DNA of 64,000 nucleotides from positions 1,240,001-1,304,000 of the forward strand of contig JACKBQ010000001.1 of the NCBI GenBank assembly GCA_020634455.1, given 5' to 3'. How positions within the stretch are numbered: position 1 is the first letter of the stretch; each line of letters begins with the position of its first letter. Below, one piece after another: positions 56,745-64,000 of the stretch. Source of the stretch: Ardenticatenaceae bacterium (GTDB taxonomy: Bacteria > Chloroflexota > Anaerolineae > Promineifilales > Promineifilaceae). The notes under the pieces were generated by a model. It had not been told where the DNA came from, made no database searches, and saw only the letters and a list, made by a program, of their open reading frames with translations. A program made the position numbers and the translations under genes.

Positions 56745-57897
56745 ATTTCGTCAAAATGCCTTCATACTTGGCAATGATGCCGAGCATGATTTCGTCGGCT
56801 CCTGCGCCGATGGAAAGCAGGCGGGCATCGCGGAAGTAGCGGGCGATGGGGTATTCTTCGACGTAGCCCATGCCGCCGTGGAACTGGAGGCAGGTGTCTG
56901 CTACGTCGCGGGCAAGTCTACCTGCTTTTAGCTTGGCCATCGACACTTCTTTGGTCATGTCGCCGCCAGCAACCAGGACCCGCGTACAATGGTACGCCAA
57001 CTGGCGCAAAGCTTCCACTTCTGTAAGCAATTCACATAGTTTGAATTGAATCCATTGGTTTTCGATGAGCGGTTTGCCAAACGTCTCGCGCTGGCGGCAG
57101 TAGTCGATGGTGAGCCGAATGATGCGCTCCATGCCAGAGACACCCATCACCACGCCCGCCAGCCGTTCTTTTTGGAACTGCTTCATTTGCAACAAAAAGC
57201 CCTGGCCTTCGAGGCCAATGCGGTAGCTTTGGGGCACGCGCACGTTGTCGAAGCTGAGAATGGCGGTGTCGCTGCTGTGGTTGCCCAGCTTTTCCAGCTT
57301 GCGGCTAACGCTAAAACCGGGCGCATCGGTGGGCACGATGATGAGGGACATCCCTTTGAAGCCGCGGTCGTCGCTGGTGCGGGCCAGCAAGGTGAGGTAG
57401 TCGGACTGGGTGCCGCTGGTGATCCACATTTTGCTGCCGTTGATGAGGTAGTCGTCGCCGTCGGCCACCGCGCGGGTTTGGATGGCGGCCACGTCGGACC
57501 CGGCGTCTGGTTCACTGACGGCAATGGAGAAAACTGCCGTTCCCATCACCGCCGGTTTCAAAAAAGTTTCCTTCTGCCAGGAGGTACCAAATTCGGCCAA
57601 CGCTGGCGTCGCCATGTCGGTCTGCACGGCGATAGCCATCGGCACGCCCGCGCAGTGCGCCCGCCCCACTTCCTCCAGCATGACAACCTGATACCAGTAA
57701 TCCAGCCCCATCCCGCCAACCGCTTCCGGGTAGGTGATGCCCAGCAGGCCCAGGTCACCCATCTTTTTGAAAAGGTCGTGTGCGGGAAAGGTACGGCCGT
57801 CTTCCCACGCGTCTACATTGGGATTAATCTCTTTTTCCACAAACTGCCGCACGGTCGTGCGCAGCATTTCATGTTCATCGTTGAAATAAATTGACAC
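56743..57897 (-). CDS. acyl-CoA dehydrogenase, isovaleryl-CoA-dehydrogenase group
   Basis: 384-residue FAD enzyme. SEPDAGSDVAAIQTRA and GSKMWITSG are family marks. FHGGMGYVEEYPIARYFRDA and IGAGADEIM are near the end. The MCAD-type catalytic Glu (YEG) is absent; instead a Glu in FQKERLAG fits the position used by isovaleryl-CoA and long-chain enzymes. With the biotin carboxylase alpha subunit close by, leucine or isoprenoid acid breakdown is a fair guess. I choose GTG 57897 because AAAGGAG stands 8 bases upstream. Confidence 0.9.
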   Translation of the reverse strand: MSIYFNDEHEMLRTTVRQFVEKEINPNVDAWEDGRTFPAHDLFKKMGDLGLLGITYPEAVGGMGLDYWYQVVMLEEVGRAHCAGVPMAIAVQTDMATPALAEFGTSWQKETFLKPAVMGTAVFSIAVSEPDAGSDVAAIQTRAVADGDDYLINGSKMWITSGTQSDYLTLLARTSDDRGFKGMSLIIVPTDAPGFSVSRKLEKLGNHSSDTAILSFDNVRVPQSYRIGLEGQGFLLQMKQFQKERLAGVVMGVSGMERIIRLTIDYCRQRETFGKPLIENQWIQFKLCELLTEVEALRQLAYHCTRVLVAGGDMTKEVSMAKLKAGRLARDVADTCLQFHGGMGYVEEYPIARYFRDARLLSIGAGADEIMLGIIAKYEGILTK

Positions 57898-57910
57898 AGG
57901 CTTGCTCCTT

Positions 57911-57948
57911 TTTGTTTGCGAGTTTGCGAGTCTGCCAGTTTGCGAATA
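57911..57948. repeat. TTTGCGAGTTTGCGAGTCTGCC repeat
   Basis: Three degenerate units before the acyl-CoA dehydrogenase gene; an opposite-strand relative (CTCGCCACTCGCCACTCGC) lies at 58421-58441 at the end of the LLM gene. Confidence 0.55.
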
Positions 57949-57978
57949 AATATAGAAAACTACGCTTAAAAACAACTT

Positions 57979-58398
57979 TCATTTGTTCTTGAATTGGCTT
58001 TGCTTACTGATGTTGGGAGCGATCAAAGCAATGATTTCATCAATGAGAACAAGGCGATGATTTAGAAGTTCTTCTGAAAGCAGCTTGCGACCTTTCCAAT
58101 ACCACCCACGAGATTCTCTTGCTTCGCCAATAGCAATTTTTAGCCGATACGCATAATCTTTACCGTATCCACGACCATAACCTTCCTCGATATTTGCGCT
58201 AATTGACCCAACACTGCGGGCTAATTGCCGGGCAATTGCTTTACCTCTTTCATCATGAAGTAGATATTCACAATCCTCCCACATCAAATCATAGGCAAAT
58301 AAAGCTTTTTGATAGGCTAAAAAGTTCCACAATGGATCGTTCTGAATTACAGGATGAACATTCTGCTTCCATTGCTCATAGTTCAATGGCCTACTCAT
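57979..58398 (-). CDS. four-helix-bundle protein (S23/IVP family)
   Basis: 139-residue helical protein of the family first described from 23S rRNA intervening sequences and now often found as free-standing genes. Typical segments are ARQLARSVGSISANIEEGYGR and YRLKIAIGEARESRGWY. There is no rRNA gene here. I prefer ATG 58398, seven bases after GGAGGA; the upstream ATG at 58413 touches the ribosome site. The gene is AT-richer than its neighbours and has no ACGGCCGT. Function unknown; diversity-generating and mobile contexts are known for relatives but none is visible. Confidence 0.88.
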   Translation of the reverse strand: MSRPLNYEQWKQNVHPVIQNDPLWNFLAYQKALFAYDLMWEDCEYLLHDERGKAIARQLARSVGSISANIEEGYGRGYGKDYAYRLKIAIGEARESRGWYWKGRKLLSEELLNHRLVLIDEIIALIAPNISKQSQFKNK

Positions 58399-58416
58399 AA
58401 TGCATTCCTCCAAATT

Positions 58417-59454
58417 CTACTCGCCACTCGCCACTCGCAAACTGGCAAACCCTTGAATAGATGCTTGCCAGCCCGCTTGATTTTCTCCCGGTATAAACGG
58501 CAAGTAGTAACTGACGCGGTCGAGCAGGGGGCCATATTTTTGGTGGATGATTTTTGGCAGTTCCGCCCAGGTGCCGCGCACGGCCATGACGTCCAGGATG
58601 TTGTCGTTGATGAGGCTGGGCATTTGGACCCATTTGCCGTCGCGGGCTAGCGTACTAAGCTGCACGGCCGTTTCTTCCCAACCATGCAGTTCCGCCAACA
58701 CCCGGTACGCGGGCGTGCTCAAATAAAACGAGATTTGCTGCTTCACGTGGTTTTCAGCAAATTTTGCGTAATCGGGATCGTCGGTGGGGATGGCGAAGAC
58801 GGCCGTATTCAATGAAATATCTGCGCGGGAACGGCCGTTTTTCTGCAAACCCGCCTCGATGTGGGGCAAGGCAAACTCCTGCAAATATTTCACCGAATGC
58901 AGCGCGTGGATGTGAACTCCTTCGCACAGCTCGCCCGCCAGCCGCAGCATCCCCATGTTCACCGCCGCGATGTAAATGGGAATGTGCGGGTGCTCAATCG
59001 GGCCGGGGTTGAAAAACGGGGTCATCAGCTGGAGCTTAAAATATTCCCCCACAAAGTCGAGGGGGCCACCGTTTTGCCAGCAGTCCCAAAAGGCGCGGGT
59101 GGCCAGAATCGTCTCGCGCATCTGCTTAAGCGGCTTGTCCCACGGTGCCCCCAGCCGCAGCCGGTTGTGCGCTTTCACCTGCGTACCGAGGCCGAGGAGG
59201 AAACGGCCGTTGCTAAACTTCGCCAAATCCCAGGCCATTTGCGCCAAAATGGCAGGCGTGCGCGGGAAAGCGACGGCAATGCCCGTGCCCAGCTGCAAAT
59301 TGCTGGTGTGCTCGGCGCTGAGCAGCAGCGGCAAAAACGGATCATGGTTGGTTTCGGCCGTCCACAAGCCATCAAAACCGAGAATTTCGGCCGTTTGGGC
59401 CATTTTTTGCATTTCATTCAAATCGTGAGAGAGCAGGGTCACATCAAATTTCAT
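58417..59454 (-). CDS. LLM-class oxidoreductase, probably F420-dependent
   Basis: 345-residue luciferase-like TIM-barrel protein. MKFDVTLLSHDLNEMQKMAQ opens the barrel; LGFDGLWTAETNHDPFLPL, QLGTGIAVAFPRTP and GRFLLGLGTQVKAHNRLRLG are typical of F420-using members, and IPIYIAAVNMGMLRLAGELCEGV follows. Such enzymes reduce or oxidise small organic substrates. GAGGA precedes ATG 59454. The substrate cannot be named. It is followed by the four-helix-bundle gene after about 18 bp. Confidence 0.88.
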   Translation of the reverse strand: MKFDVTLLSHDLNEMQKMAQTAEILGFDGLWTAETNHDPFLPLLLSAEHTSNLQLGTGIAVAFPRTPAILAQMAWDLAKFSNGRFLLGLGTQVKAHNRLRLGAPWDKPLKQMRETILATRAFWDCWQNGGPLDFVGEYFKLQLMTPFFNPGPIEHPHIPIYIAAVNMGMLRLAGELCEGVHIHALHSVKYLQEFALPHIEAGLQKNGRSRADISLNTAVFAIPTDDPDYAKFAENHVKQQISFYLSTPAYRVLAELHGWEETAVQLSTLARDGKWVQMPSLINDNILDVMAVRGTWAELPKIIHQKYGPLLDRVSYYLPFIPGENQAGWQASIQGFASLRVASGE

Positions 59455-59862
59455 CGCGGTCCTCAGCGGTTTTTTTGCCACAGAGAACACAGAGGAGTTA
59501 TTAGGAAGGGACAATTCGGTGTTCTGGATGGCTATTGTGGTTTGTAAGCTGGTAAAGATGGGCAATTATAATGCAAGGATAGGTGGGGTGCATGAACGGC
59601 CGTTTGCCTCACAAACTGTTGCCTATGGCCAAAGCGACAGAGCACCTGCACAGAGCGTTAAACCGCTTAAAAATCTCTTAAATCTCTGCATTCTCTGTGG
59701 CAAAAATATTTTTCACGTGGCATTTACGCCAAAAAGGACTGCGGTCACCCCCTAACTTTCCTCAGTAGGAGTCCCTTCCCATAACTGGCATGACCCCCAC
59801 TCTTCCATAATCTTGGCAGATTGTGCTTTTTTGTGAGCGCAAACCAAGATACGTGGAGTCCT
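59455..59862. other. long intergenic region with inverted repeat copies
   Basis: 408 bp between divergent genes. A CACAGAG-family copy at 59469-59500 and an inverted relative at 59676-59711 (TCTCTGCATTCTCTGTGGCAAAAAT) flank about 175 bp with one ACGGCCGT. I see no convincing gene. It must contain promoters for the LLM operon and the polysaccharide genes but none matches well. Confidence 0.6.
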
Positions 59863-60909
59863 ATGGTTCGCCTGGTTTTACTGAGGGTTTTAGAAAGTTA
59901 TTTCCGCCACCGGTGGCTGTACTTGCTGCCGACGGTCATCATGATTGGCGTGGGGGGAATGTCTTTTATGAACCGCACCGATGAATATATTGCCAGCAGC
60001 ACGTTTTATGTGCAGAAGGGATCGTTCCTTTCGTCGCTGACCTCCATTCGTGAGGCCGGTTTTTCCTGGGTGACGCCAGCACAAACGGCCGTAAATGAAC
60101 TGCGCCAGCTAGAAGGCACCACCGCTTTCATGCGCGCCATCGTGCAGCAAACCTCGCTGGAAGAAAACATGAGCAACGGCCCCGACGCCATCAACGCCAC
60201 CATCAACGCCGCCCGCGATGACGTCTGGTTTTCGGTGATGGGCGATAACCTGCTAATGGTTGCGGCCATCAACGAAGACCCATTGGTCGCCCGCGAGCTG
60301 GTAGAAGCCACTATCAACAGCTACATCCAGTGGCAAATCAACGCCGACCGGGAAGAAAGCGTCAGCACCCAGATGTTTTTTGACGATCTGATCATTGCTT
60401 ACCAGGCCGATTTGGACGCCGCCCGCGACGAACTGCGTGACTATCTGAACACAAACCCGGAACCATTGCGCGGCGCACGGCCAGAGCTGGAGCGGATGGA
60501 AATTAGTCAGTTGGAAACGGCCGTTTCCCTGGCCGAAAATCGCCTGTTATCCGCCATTGAAGACGAAGAAAACGCCCGCCTGGGCATGATCCAGGCCGAA
60601 AGCGATGCCCGGCAGCAATATTTTGTGATTGACGCTGCCAAAACACCCACCCAGCCCGCCTCCTCCAAATCAGAAGCGATGACCTCATCCATCATTTTTG
60701 TGGTGGTAGGCATTGTCATGACCATCATTGGCTTTGTGGGCGCGGCCATTATTGACCGCAGCTTCCGCTTTGCCATTGATGTACAGCACATCCTCGACCT
60801 GCCCGTCATTGCCCAGGTACCCGCCCCACCCAAAGAAAAGAAAAAGAAGAAGGGCAAAAAGGGCAAAGAGGATGAGGCAACAGAAACAGAAGGTGAGAGT
60901 AGTGGCTAA
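59863..60909 (+). CDS. Wzz-like polysaccharide co-polymerase
   Basis: 348-residue membrane protein with TM1 near residues 17-37, a long periplasmic/extracellular region including a coiled coil (about 165-265), and TM2 near residues 280-305 with the Pro-containing AAKTPTQPASS before it, as in Wzz/Wzc-type chain-length regulators. The tail is a Lys-rich stretch (KEKKKKKGKKGKED) in the cytoplasm. GGAG precedes ATG 59863. It heads a plus-strand exopolysaccharide operon with a flippase and a BY-kinase-like protein that has a similar Lys-rich start, so the two may interact. Confidence 0.85.
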   Translation: MVRLVLLRVLESYFRHRWLYLLPTVIMIGVGGMSFMNRTDEYIASSTFYVQKGSFLSSLTSIREAGFSWVTPAQTAVNELRQLEGTTAFMRAIVQQTSLEENMSNGPDAINATINAARDDVWFSVMGDNLLMVAAINEDPLVARELVEATINSYIQWQINADREESVSTQMFFDDLIIAYQADLDAARDELRDYLNTNPEPLRGARPELERMEISQLETAVSLAENRLLSAIEDEENARLGMIQAESDARQQYFVIDAAKTPTQPASSKSEAMTSSIIFVVVGIVMTIIGFVGAAIIDRSFRFAIDVQHILDLPVIAQVPAPPKEKKKKKGKKGKEDEATETEGESSG

Positions 60910-60958
60910 TGGTTAGTGGCTGGTACAGGCAACTAACCACAAACAACCAGCAACTATT
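60908..60958. repeat. GGTTAGTGGCTGG / CCAGCAACTA repeat
   Basis: TAATGGTTAGTGGCTGG and its loose complement AACCACAAACAACCAGCAACTA flank a short loop after the Wzz-like gene. Confidence 0.45.
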
Positions 60959-60969
60959 TACAGGAAATT

Positions 60970-62463
60970 ATGAACCAAACAAACCAAACCATCGCCAAAA
61001 ACGCTTCCGTTTTGATGGCCTCCCAGCTCATCACCTGGGTGCTCACGCTGCTGCTCACTTTGTTTTTGCCCCGCTACCTGGGCGCAGCGGCTGTGGGCAA
61101 GCTGCATTTTGCCAATTCGCTGTGGGCCATCGTTACCATTGCCGTCACCTTTGGCATGGACCAGCTGATGGTGAAGGAAATTGCGCGAGATGCTGAGAAA
61201 ACGGCCGTTACCTTCTCCACGTCCATCATCATGCGCGGGCTGCTTTATCTGGTTGGCTTTGCCGCCGTCGTCGCCTACCTGCGCCTGCTAGACTACCCCA
61301 CCGAGACGGTGCAAATTGTGTACGTCATCGGCCTCAGCCAGCTTTTTGGCCTGTTCATTGGCGCGGCTCAATCCGCCTTGCAAGGCTTGGAGCAGATGAA
61401 GTACATGTCGCTGGCCACCATTGCGGCCAAATCCATCCACACCGTCATCGCCATCAGTTTGCTGCTGCTAGGGTACGGCGTTCTGGCCGTCGCTTTTGTG
61501 ACGGTTTTGGCTGCTGGCATCAACTTAACCATTCAAATTATCTACCTGCGCCGTCTGCAACCACTGCGCTTCAGCTTTGATTGGCGAGCAGGCGTGGCCA
61601 TGCTGCGCGCCGGATCGCCCTACCTGTTCACCTATCTCTTCCTGGTGATGTATCAACAGGTGGACGCCATCATCATCTCCATGCTGGTCAACGACACAAC
61701 GCTGGGCTGGTACTCGGCGGCCGACAAGCTGTTTGGTACTTTTTTGTTTGTACCCACTGTTTTTATGACGGCCGTTTTCCCCACCCTCTCCCGTATGCAC
61801 AAAGATGAACCGGACGCCCTGCCCAAACTGATGCGACAAAGCTTCAATCTGCTGCTGCTGCTCAGTGTACCGATTGGCCTGGGCGTCATCGCCATTGCCA
61901 ATCCGCTCATGGTGCTGCTATTTGGCGCAGAATTTACCCAATCTGGCCCGGTGATGGCCGTGCTGGGGCTGGTGCTCATTTTCACCTACCAAAACATGCT
62001 GCTAGGCCAATTCATCATCTCCATTGACCGGCAAAACGCCTGGACCATCGTCATGGTGGTGGCCACGCTGGCCACCATACCCCTCGATTTGCTGCTGGTG
62101 CCGTTCTGCGTTAGCCAGTTTGGCAACGGGGCCATTGGCGGCGCACTCGCCTTTGTGGTTACGGAGCTGGGCATGGTGGTGGCCGGGCTAATTTTGTTGC
62201 CCAAAGGTACGCTCAACCGCAGCACAGCCTGGTACAGCGTCCGCGTACTGCTGGCGGGTTTGGCAATGGGCGCAGTGGCCTGGTTACTGCGGGAACAGTT
62301 CATTTTGCTGCCGGTGTTGGCGGGAACGGCCGTTTACCTCATCAGCGTCATCATTTTCCGGGTTGTCGGCAAGCAAGAGTGGCGCATGTTACAGACCGTG
62401 GGCGCAGGCATCGCCCAAAAATTTGGCAAAGGGAAGGCAGCGGCAACGGCCGTAGGCGATTAA
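60970..62463 (+). CDS. Wzx-type polysaccharide flippase
   Basis: 497-residue polytopic protein with about 14 hydrophobic segments (MOP/MATE superfamily, oligosaccharide flippase). It starts NASVLMASQLITWVLTLLLT, has PRYLGAAAVGKLHFANSLW, and AADKLFGTFLFVPTVFMTAVFPTLSRM in the middle. It should move lipid-linked repeat units across the membrane for polymerisation. AGGAAATT precedes the ATG. The C-terminus is slightly basic and ends in an Ala-rich tail. Confidence 0.9.
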   Translation: MNQTNQTIAKNASVLMASQLITWVLTLLLTLFLPRYLGAAAVGKLHFANSLWAIVTIAVTFGMDQLMVKEIARDAEKTAVTFSTSIIMRGLLYLVGFAAVVAYLRLLDYPTETVQIVYVIGLSQLFGLFIGAAQSALQGLEQMKYMSLATIAAKSIHTVIAISLLLLGYGVLAVAFVTVLAAGINLTIQIIYLRRLQPLRFSFDWRAGVAMLRAGSPYLFTYLFLVMYQQVDAIIISMLVNDTTLGWYSAADKLFGTFLFVPTVFMTAVFPTLSRMHKDEPDALPKLMRQSFNLLLLLSVPIGLGVIAIANPLMVLLFGAEFTQSGPVMAVLGLVLIFTYQNMLLGQFIISIDRQNAWTIVMVVATLATIPLDLLLVPFCVSQFGNGAIGGALAFVVTELGMVVAGLILLPKGTLNRSTAWYSVRVLLAGLAMGAVAWLLREQFILLPVLAGTAVYLISVIIFRVVGKQEWRMLQTVGAGIAQKFGKGKAAATAVGD

Positions 62464-62466
62464 GAA

Positions 62467-62544
62467 ATGGGACACGGATAAACACGGATTAACGCAGATA
62501 AAAAAACAAAATCAGTGTAAATCTGTGTTAATCAGTGTCCAATA
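62467..62544. repeat. ACGGATTAACGCAGAT / AATCTGTGTTAATC repeat
   Basis: GACACGGATAAACACGGATTAACGCAGAT is mirrored by AAATCTGTGTTAATCAGTGTCC, a good imperfect hairpin between two co-directional genes. Confidence 0.75.
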
Positions 62545-62554
62545 AATAAAAACA

Positions 62555-63316
62555 ATGGCAGAAGACGAAAAAACCGACAAGAAAGAAAAAAAGAAAAAGA
62601 AGAAAAAAGAGAAGCTGCAACAATTGGCGGAACGGCCGTCTCTCGTCTTGCCTGGCCCAGATGAAACCGCCTGGCTCACCGTTCACGGTGAAGCCGTACA
62701 CAGCTACCGCCACATGCTCAGCCGCCTCAACCGCGAAGGGTACGCGCTGCCCCACAAACTCGGCCTGCTGGCCACGCTGCGCCAGGAAGGCACCACCCAC
62801 ACAGCCCTCGCCCTGGCCACCACCATGGCCGTCGATCTGCAAAAAAGCATTTGCGTGGTGGAGCTGAACTGGCATTGGCCCGGCATGACCAAGCTGCTGC
62901 CCCAGCTAGAAAGCCCTGGCCTGGCCGCCGTGCTGCAAGATGAGGCCACCCTGGACGACGCCATCGTTGCGACCGGGCTGCCCAACCTGAGCTTGTTACC
63001 GGCTGGTGAACTGGCGCTGGAAAAACGGCCGATTACCGCCCGCAGCCAAAAACTCGCCGACACCATCACCGCACTCAGCCAAAAATTTGACCATCTGCTG
63101 CTAGACATTCCCGCCATTCTGGCCACCAGCGACGCCATCGCCCTGGCCACCCTCAGCGACGCCTGCGCTGTGGTCATCCACCAGGGCGTTACCCCCATCG
63201 GCGACGTCAAAAAAGCGCTAGACGATGTGGAACACATCCAAATGCTAGGCGTCATTATGAACCAGGTGGCCATCAAAACACCCAAACTTTTTCTGCGGAT
63301 GATTCCGCAGGGGTAA
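62555..63316 (+). CDS. CpsD/BY-kinase-like protein lacking Walker A lysine
   Basis: 253-residue protein with a Lys/Glu-rich start (about residues 4-22) and a P-loop NTPase fold like CpsD/CapB tyrosine kinases. Where those read PGEGKST it has RQEGTTHTA, so the ATP-binding Lys is missing. The A' motif DADxRxP is replaced by ELNWHWPGM. The Walker B-like strand HLLLDIPAIL is kept in shape. There is no Tyr-rich C-terminus. It is probably not an active kinase; it may be a structural partner of the Wzz-like protein. The start has no clear ribosome site. Confidence 0.8.
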   Translation: MAEDEKTDKKEKKKKKKKEKLQQLAERPSLVLPGPDETAWLTVHGEAVHSYRHMLSRLNREGYALPHKLGLLATLRQEGTTHTALALATTMAVDLQKSICVVELNWHWPGMTKLLPQLESPGLAAVLQDEATLDDAIVATGLPNLSLLPAGELALEKRPITARSQKLADTITALSQKFDHLLLDIPAILATSDAIALATLSDACAVVIHQGVTPIGDVKKALDDVEHIQMLGVIMNQVAIKTPKLFLRMIPQG

Positions 63317-63326
63317 AGGAGTTTTT

Positions 63327-63392
63327 GAGTGAAAAGTAAAAAGTGAAAACTGATTTTGGCAAAGCCACTTTTTACTTATCACTTTTCACTCG
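63327..63392. repeat. GTGAAAAGTAAAAAGTGAAAA inverted repeat
   Basis: GAGTGAAAAGTAAAAAGTGAAAA pairs with TTTTTACTTATCACTTTTCACTC. The same TTTTCACTTTTCAC units occur in frame inside the synthase gene (20661, 21309, 23698). Confidence 0.75.
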
Positions 63393-63406
63393 AACTAAAT
63401 AATCGC

Positions 63407-63550
63407 ATGAAAATATTTGCACTCTTTCTAATCGTTTCATTCATACTCGGCATTTTCCTTTGGCGGCAACCGCAAAAACAGCGCGTCGGTGCCGTGGTCG
63501 TCATTTGCCTGTTCATCAGCTTCATCTACTTCTTCATGAACCAAATTTAA
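63407..63550 (+). CDS. small two-helix membrane protein
   Basis: 47-residue protein with two hydrophobic segments (IFALFLIVSFILGIFLW and VGAVVVICLFISFIYFF) joined by a basic RQPQKQR turn. It sits in the polysaccharide locus. The ribosome site is weak. It could be real because the two helices and charge pattern are well formed; function unknown. Confidence 0.55.
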   Translation: MKIFALFLIVSFILGIFLWRQPQKQRVGAVVVICLFISFIYFFMNQI

Positions 63551-63591
63551 CTGATTACTGTTTACTGATTACTGTTTACTGATTACCGACA
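63550..63591. repeat. ACTGATTACTGTTTACTG repeat
   Basis: Three TGATTACTGTTTAC units between the small membrane gene and the next gene. Confidence 0.6.
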
Positions 63592-63592
63592 A

Positions 63593-64000
63593 ATGCTAAC
63601 CGAAACCCTCACTACCCTCCCAATCGCCCAAAGCGTGGCCCAGCGATTTAACCGGGCCAGGTATGCCAAGGCTGTTTGGCTGGGCGTCACGATTTTTCTG
63701 ACGCTTTTCCAGGGGTACCGCATGTACACCGGGGGCGCTTCCTACTCAGATATTGGCTGGATTGTCTTTTGGCTGGCGGTGACGGCCACGTTTACCAATC
63801 CACGTTACGGGCTGTATTGCCTCTTCTTTTTTGGCATGGTGGCGGATGCCAACCTGCTGCGCACCTACCCATTCAACAAAAATTTCTCCAGTGGCGAATC
63901 GCTGTTTTATATTGGCGGGGCGTACATTTTTAGCCCGCTGGAGCTGTTTATTGGGTTGTTATTTCTTTCCTGGTTGGGAACGGCCGTTATGCGTCGCAAA
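63593..64000 (+). CDS. membrane protein, probable O-antigen polymerase/ligase (truncated by window end)
   Basis: Open from ATG 63593 to the window end: 136 codons with no stop. It starts MLTETLTTLPIAQSVAQRFN and has three or four hydrophobic segments (VWLGVTIFLTLF, DIGWIVFWLAVTATF, YGLYCLFFFGMVADA, PLELFIGLLFLSWL). The place after Wzz, flippase and CpsD-like genes suggests a Wzy/ligase-type protein. The family cannot be proved from the fragment. Confidence 0.65.
   Translation, partial: MLTETLTTLPIAQSVAQRFNRARYAKAVWLGVTIFLTLFQGYRMYTGGASYSDIGWIVFWLAVTATFTNPRYGLYCLFFFGMVADANLLRTYPFNKNFSSGESLFYIGGAYIFSPLELFIGLLFLSWLGTAVMRRK

Noticed and set aside
59519..59755. 78-codon open frame in the long intergenic region
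   Set aside because: It runs through repeat DNA, has no ribosome site and no sensible protein pattern.

Overview
The window reads like a chromosome segment of a Chloroflexota bacterium, probably Anaerolineae or a relative. This is an inference from gene content: a RhaPQST-type sugar ABC system, an F420-type oxidoreductase, LysW-like proteins, stand-alone acyl-CoA carboxylase subunits and a giant KS-AT-KS-ACP4-KR-DH synthase. No rRNA or other marker settles it. GC is moderately high. Two sequence habits run through the whole window. The 8-bp palindrome ACGGCCGT recurs about 115 times by my hand count, in coding and non-coding DNA. Gaps between co-directional genes are filled by families of short degenerate repeats that often begin at, or supply, the stop codon of the preceding gene.

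Layout: 28-12596 is an L-rhamnose locus. Eight minus-strand genes encode an ABC ATPase, two permeases, a substrate-binding lipoprotein made of two near-identical domains, a DUF4037 protein, a URO-D family protein, a GH78 alpha-L-rhamnosidase and an L-rhamnose mutarotase. They are faced by a divergent regulator that joins a DeoR repressor to a periplasmic-binding-protein-like domain; a sigma70-type promoter and a 10-bp-phased repeat array lie between. Next come a small gene with a LexA-like box (12593-12988) and tRNA-Arg(CCG). 13310-28276 is a lipid or polyketide operon: acyl-CoA dehydrogenase, the 2917-residue synthase, an Sfp-type phosphopantetheinyl transferase, an acyl-CoA carboxyltransferase, a divergent biotin carboxylase and a biotin carrier. 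The genes appear to form one assembly line with its own extender-unit supply and carrier activation. All four carrier repeats have Thr at the phosphopantetheine position.

28633-33266 is a MacAB-like export system with a Gly-rich lipoprotein. 34048-37173 holds glycogen genes (malQ, glgA). 37349-40469 holds a LysM/lamin-tail protein, a small coupled ORF, endonuclease IV and an M19 dipeptidase homologue that has lost metal ligands. 40655-44701 is dnaE. 44893-48398 pairs a multiheme cytochrome c with a tungsten-type aldehyde ferredoxin oxidoreductase. 48603-53523 holds a large AT-rich lipoprotein, a YitT protein, two orphan LysW-like zinc ribbons and a response regulator with a degenerate receiver. 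53575-59454 holds a biotin-dependent carboxylase alpha subunit, an APH-type kinase-like protein, an isovaleryl-CoA-dehydrogenase-like enzyme, a four-helix-bundle protein and an LLM oxidoreductase. 59863-64000 starts an exopolysaccharide locus (Wzz-like, flippase, a BY-kinase-like protein without its Walker Lys, a small membrane protein and a truncated probable polymerase/ligase).
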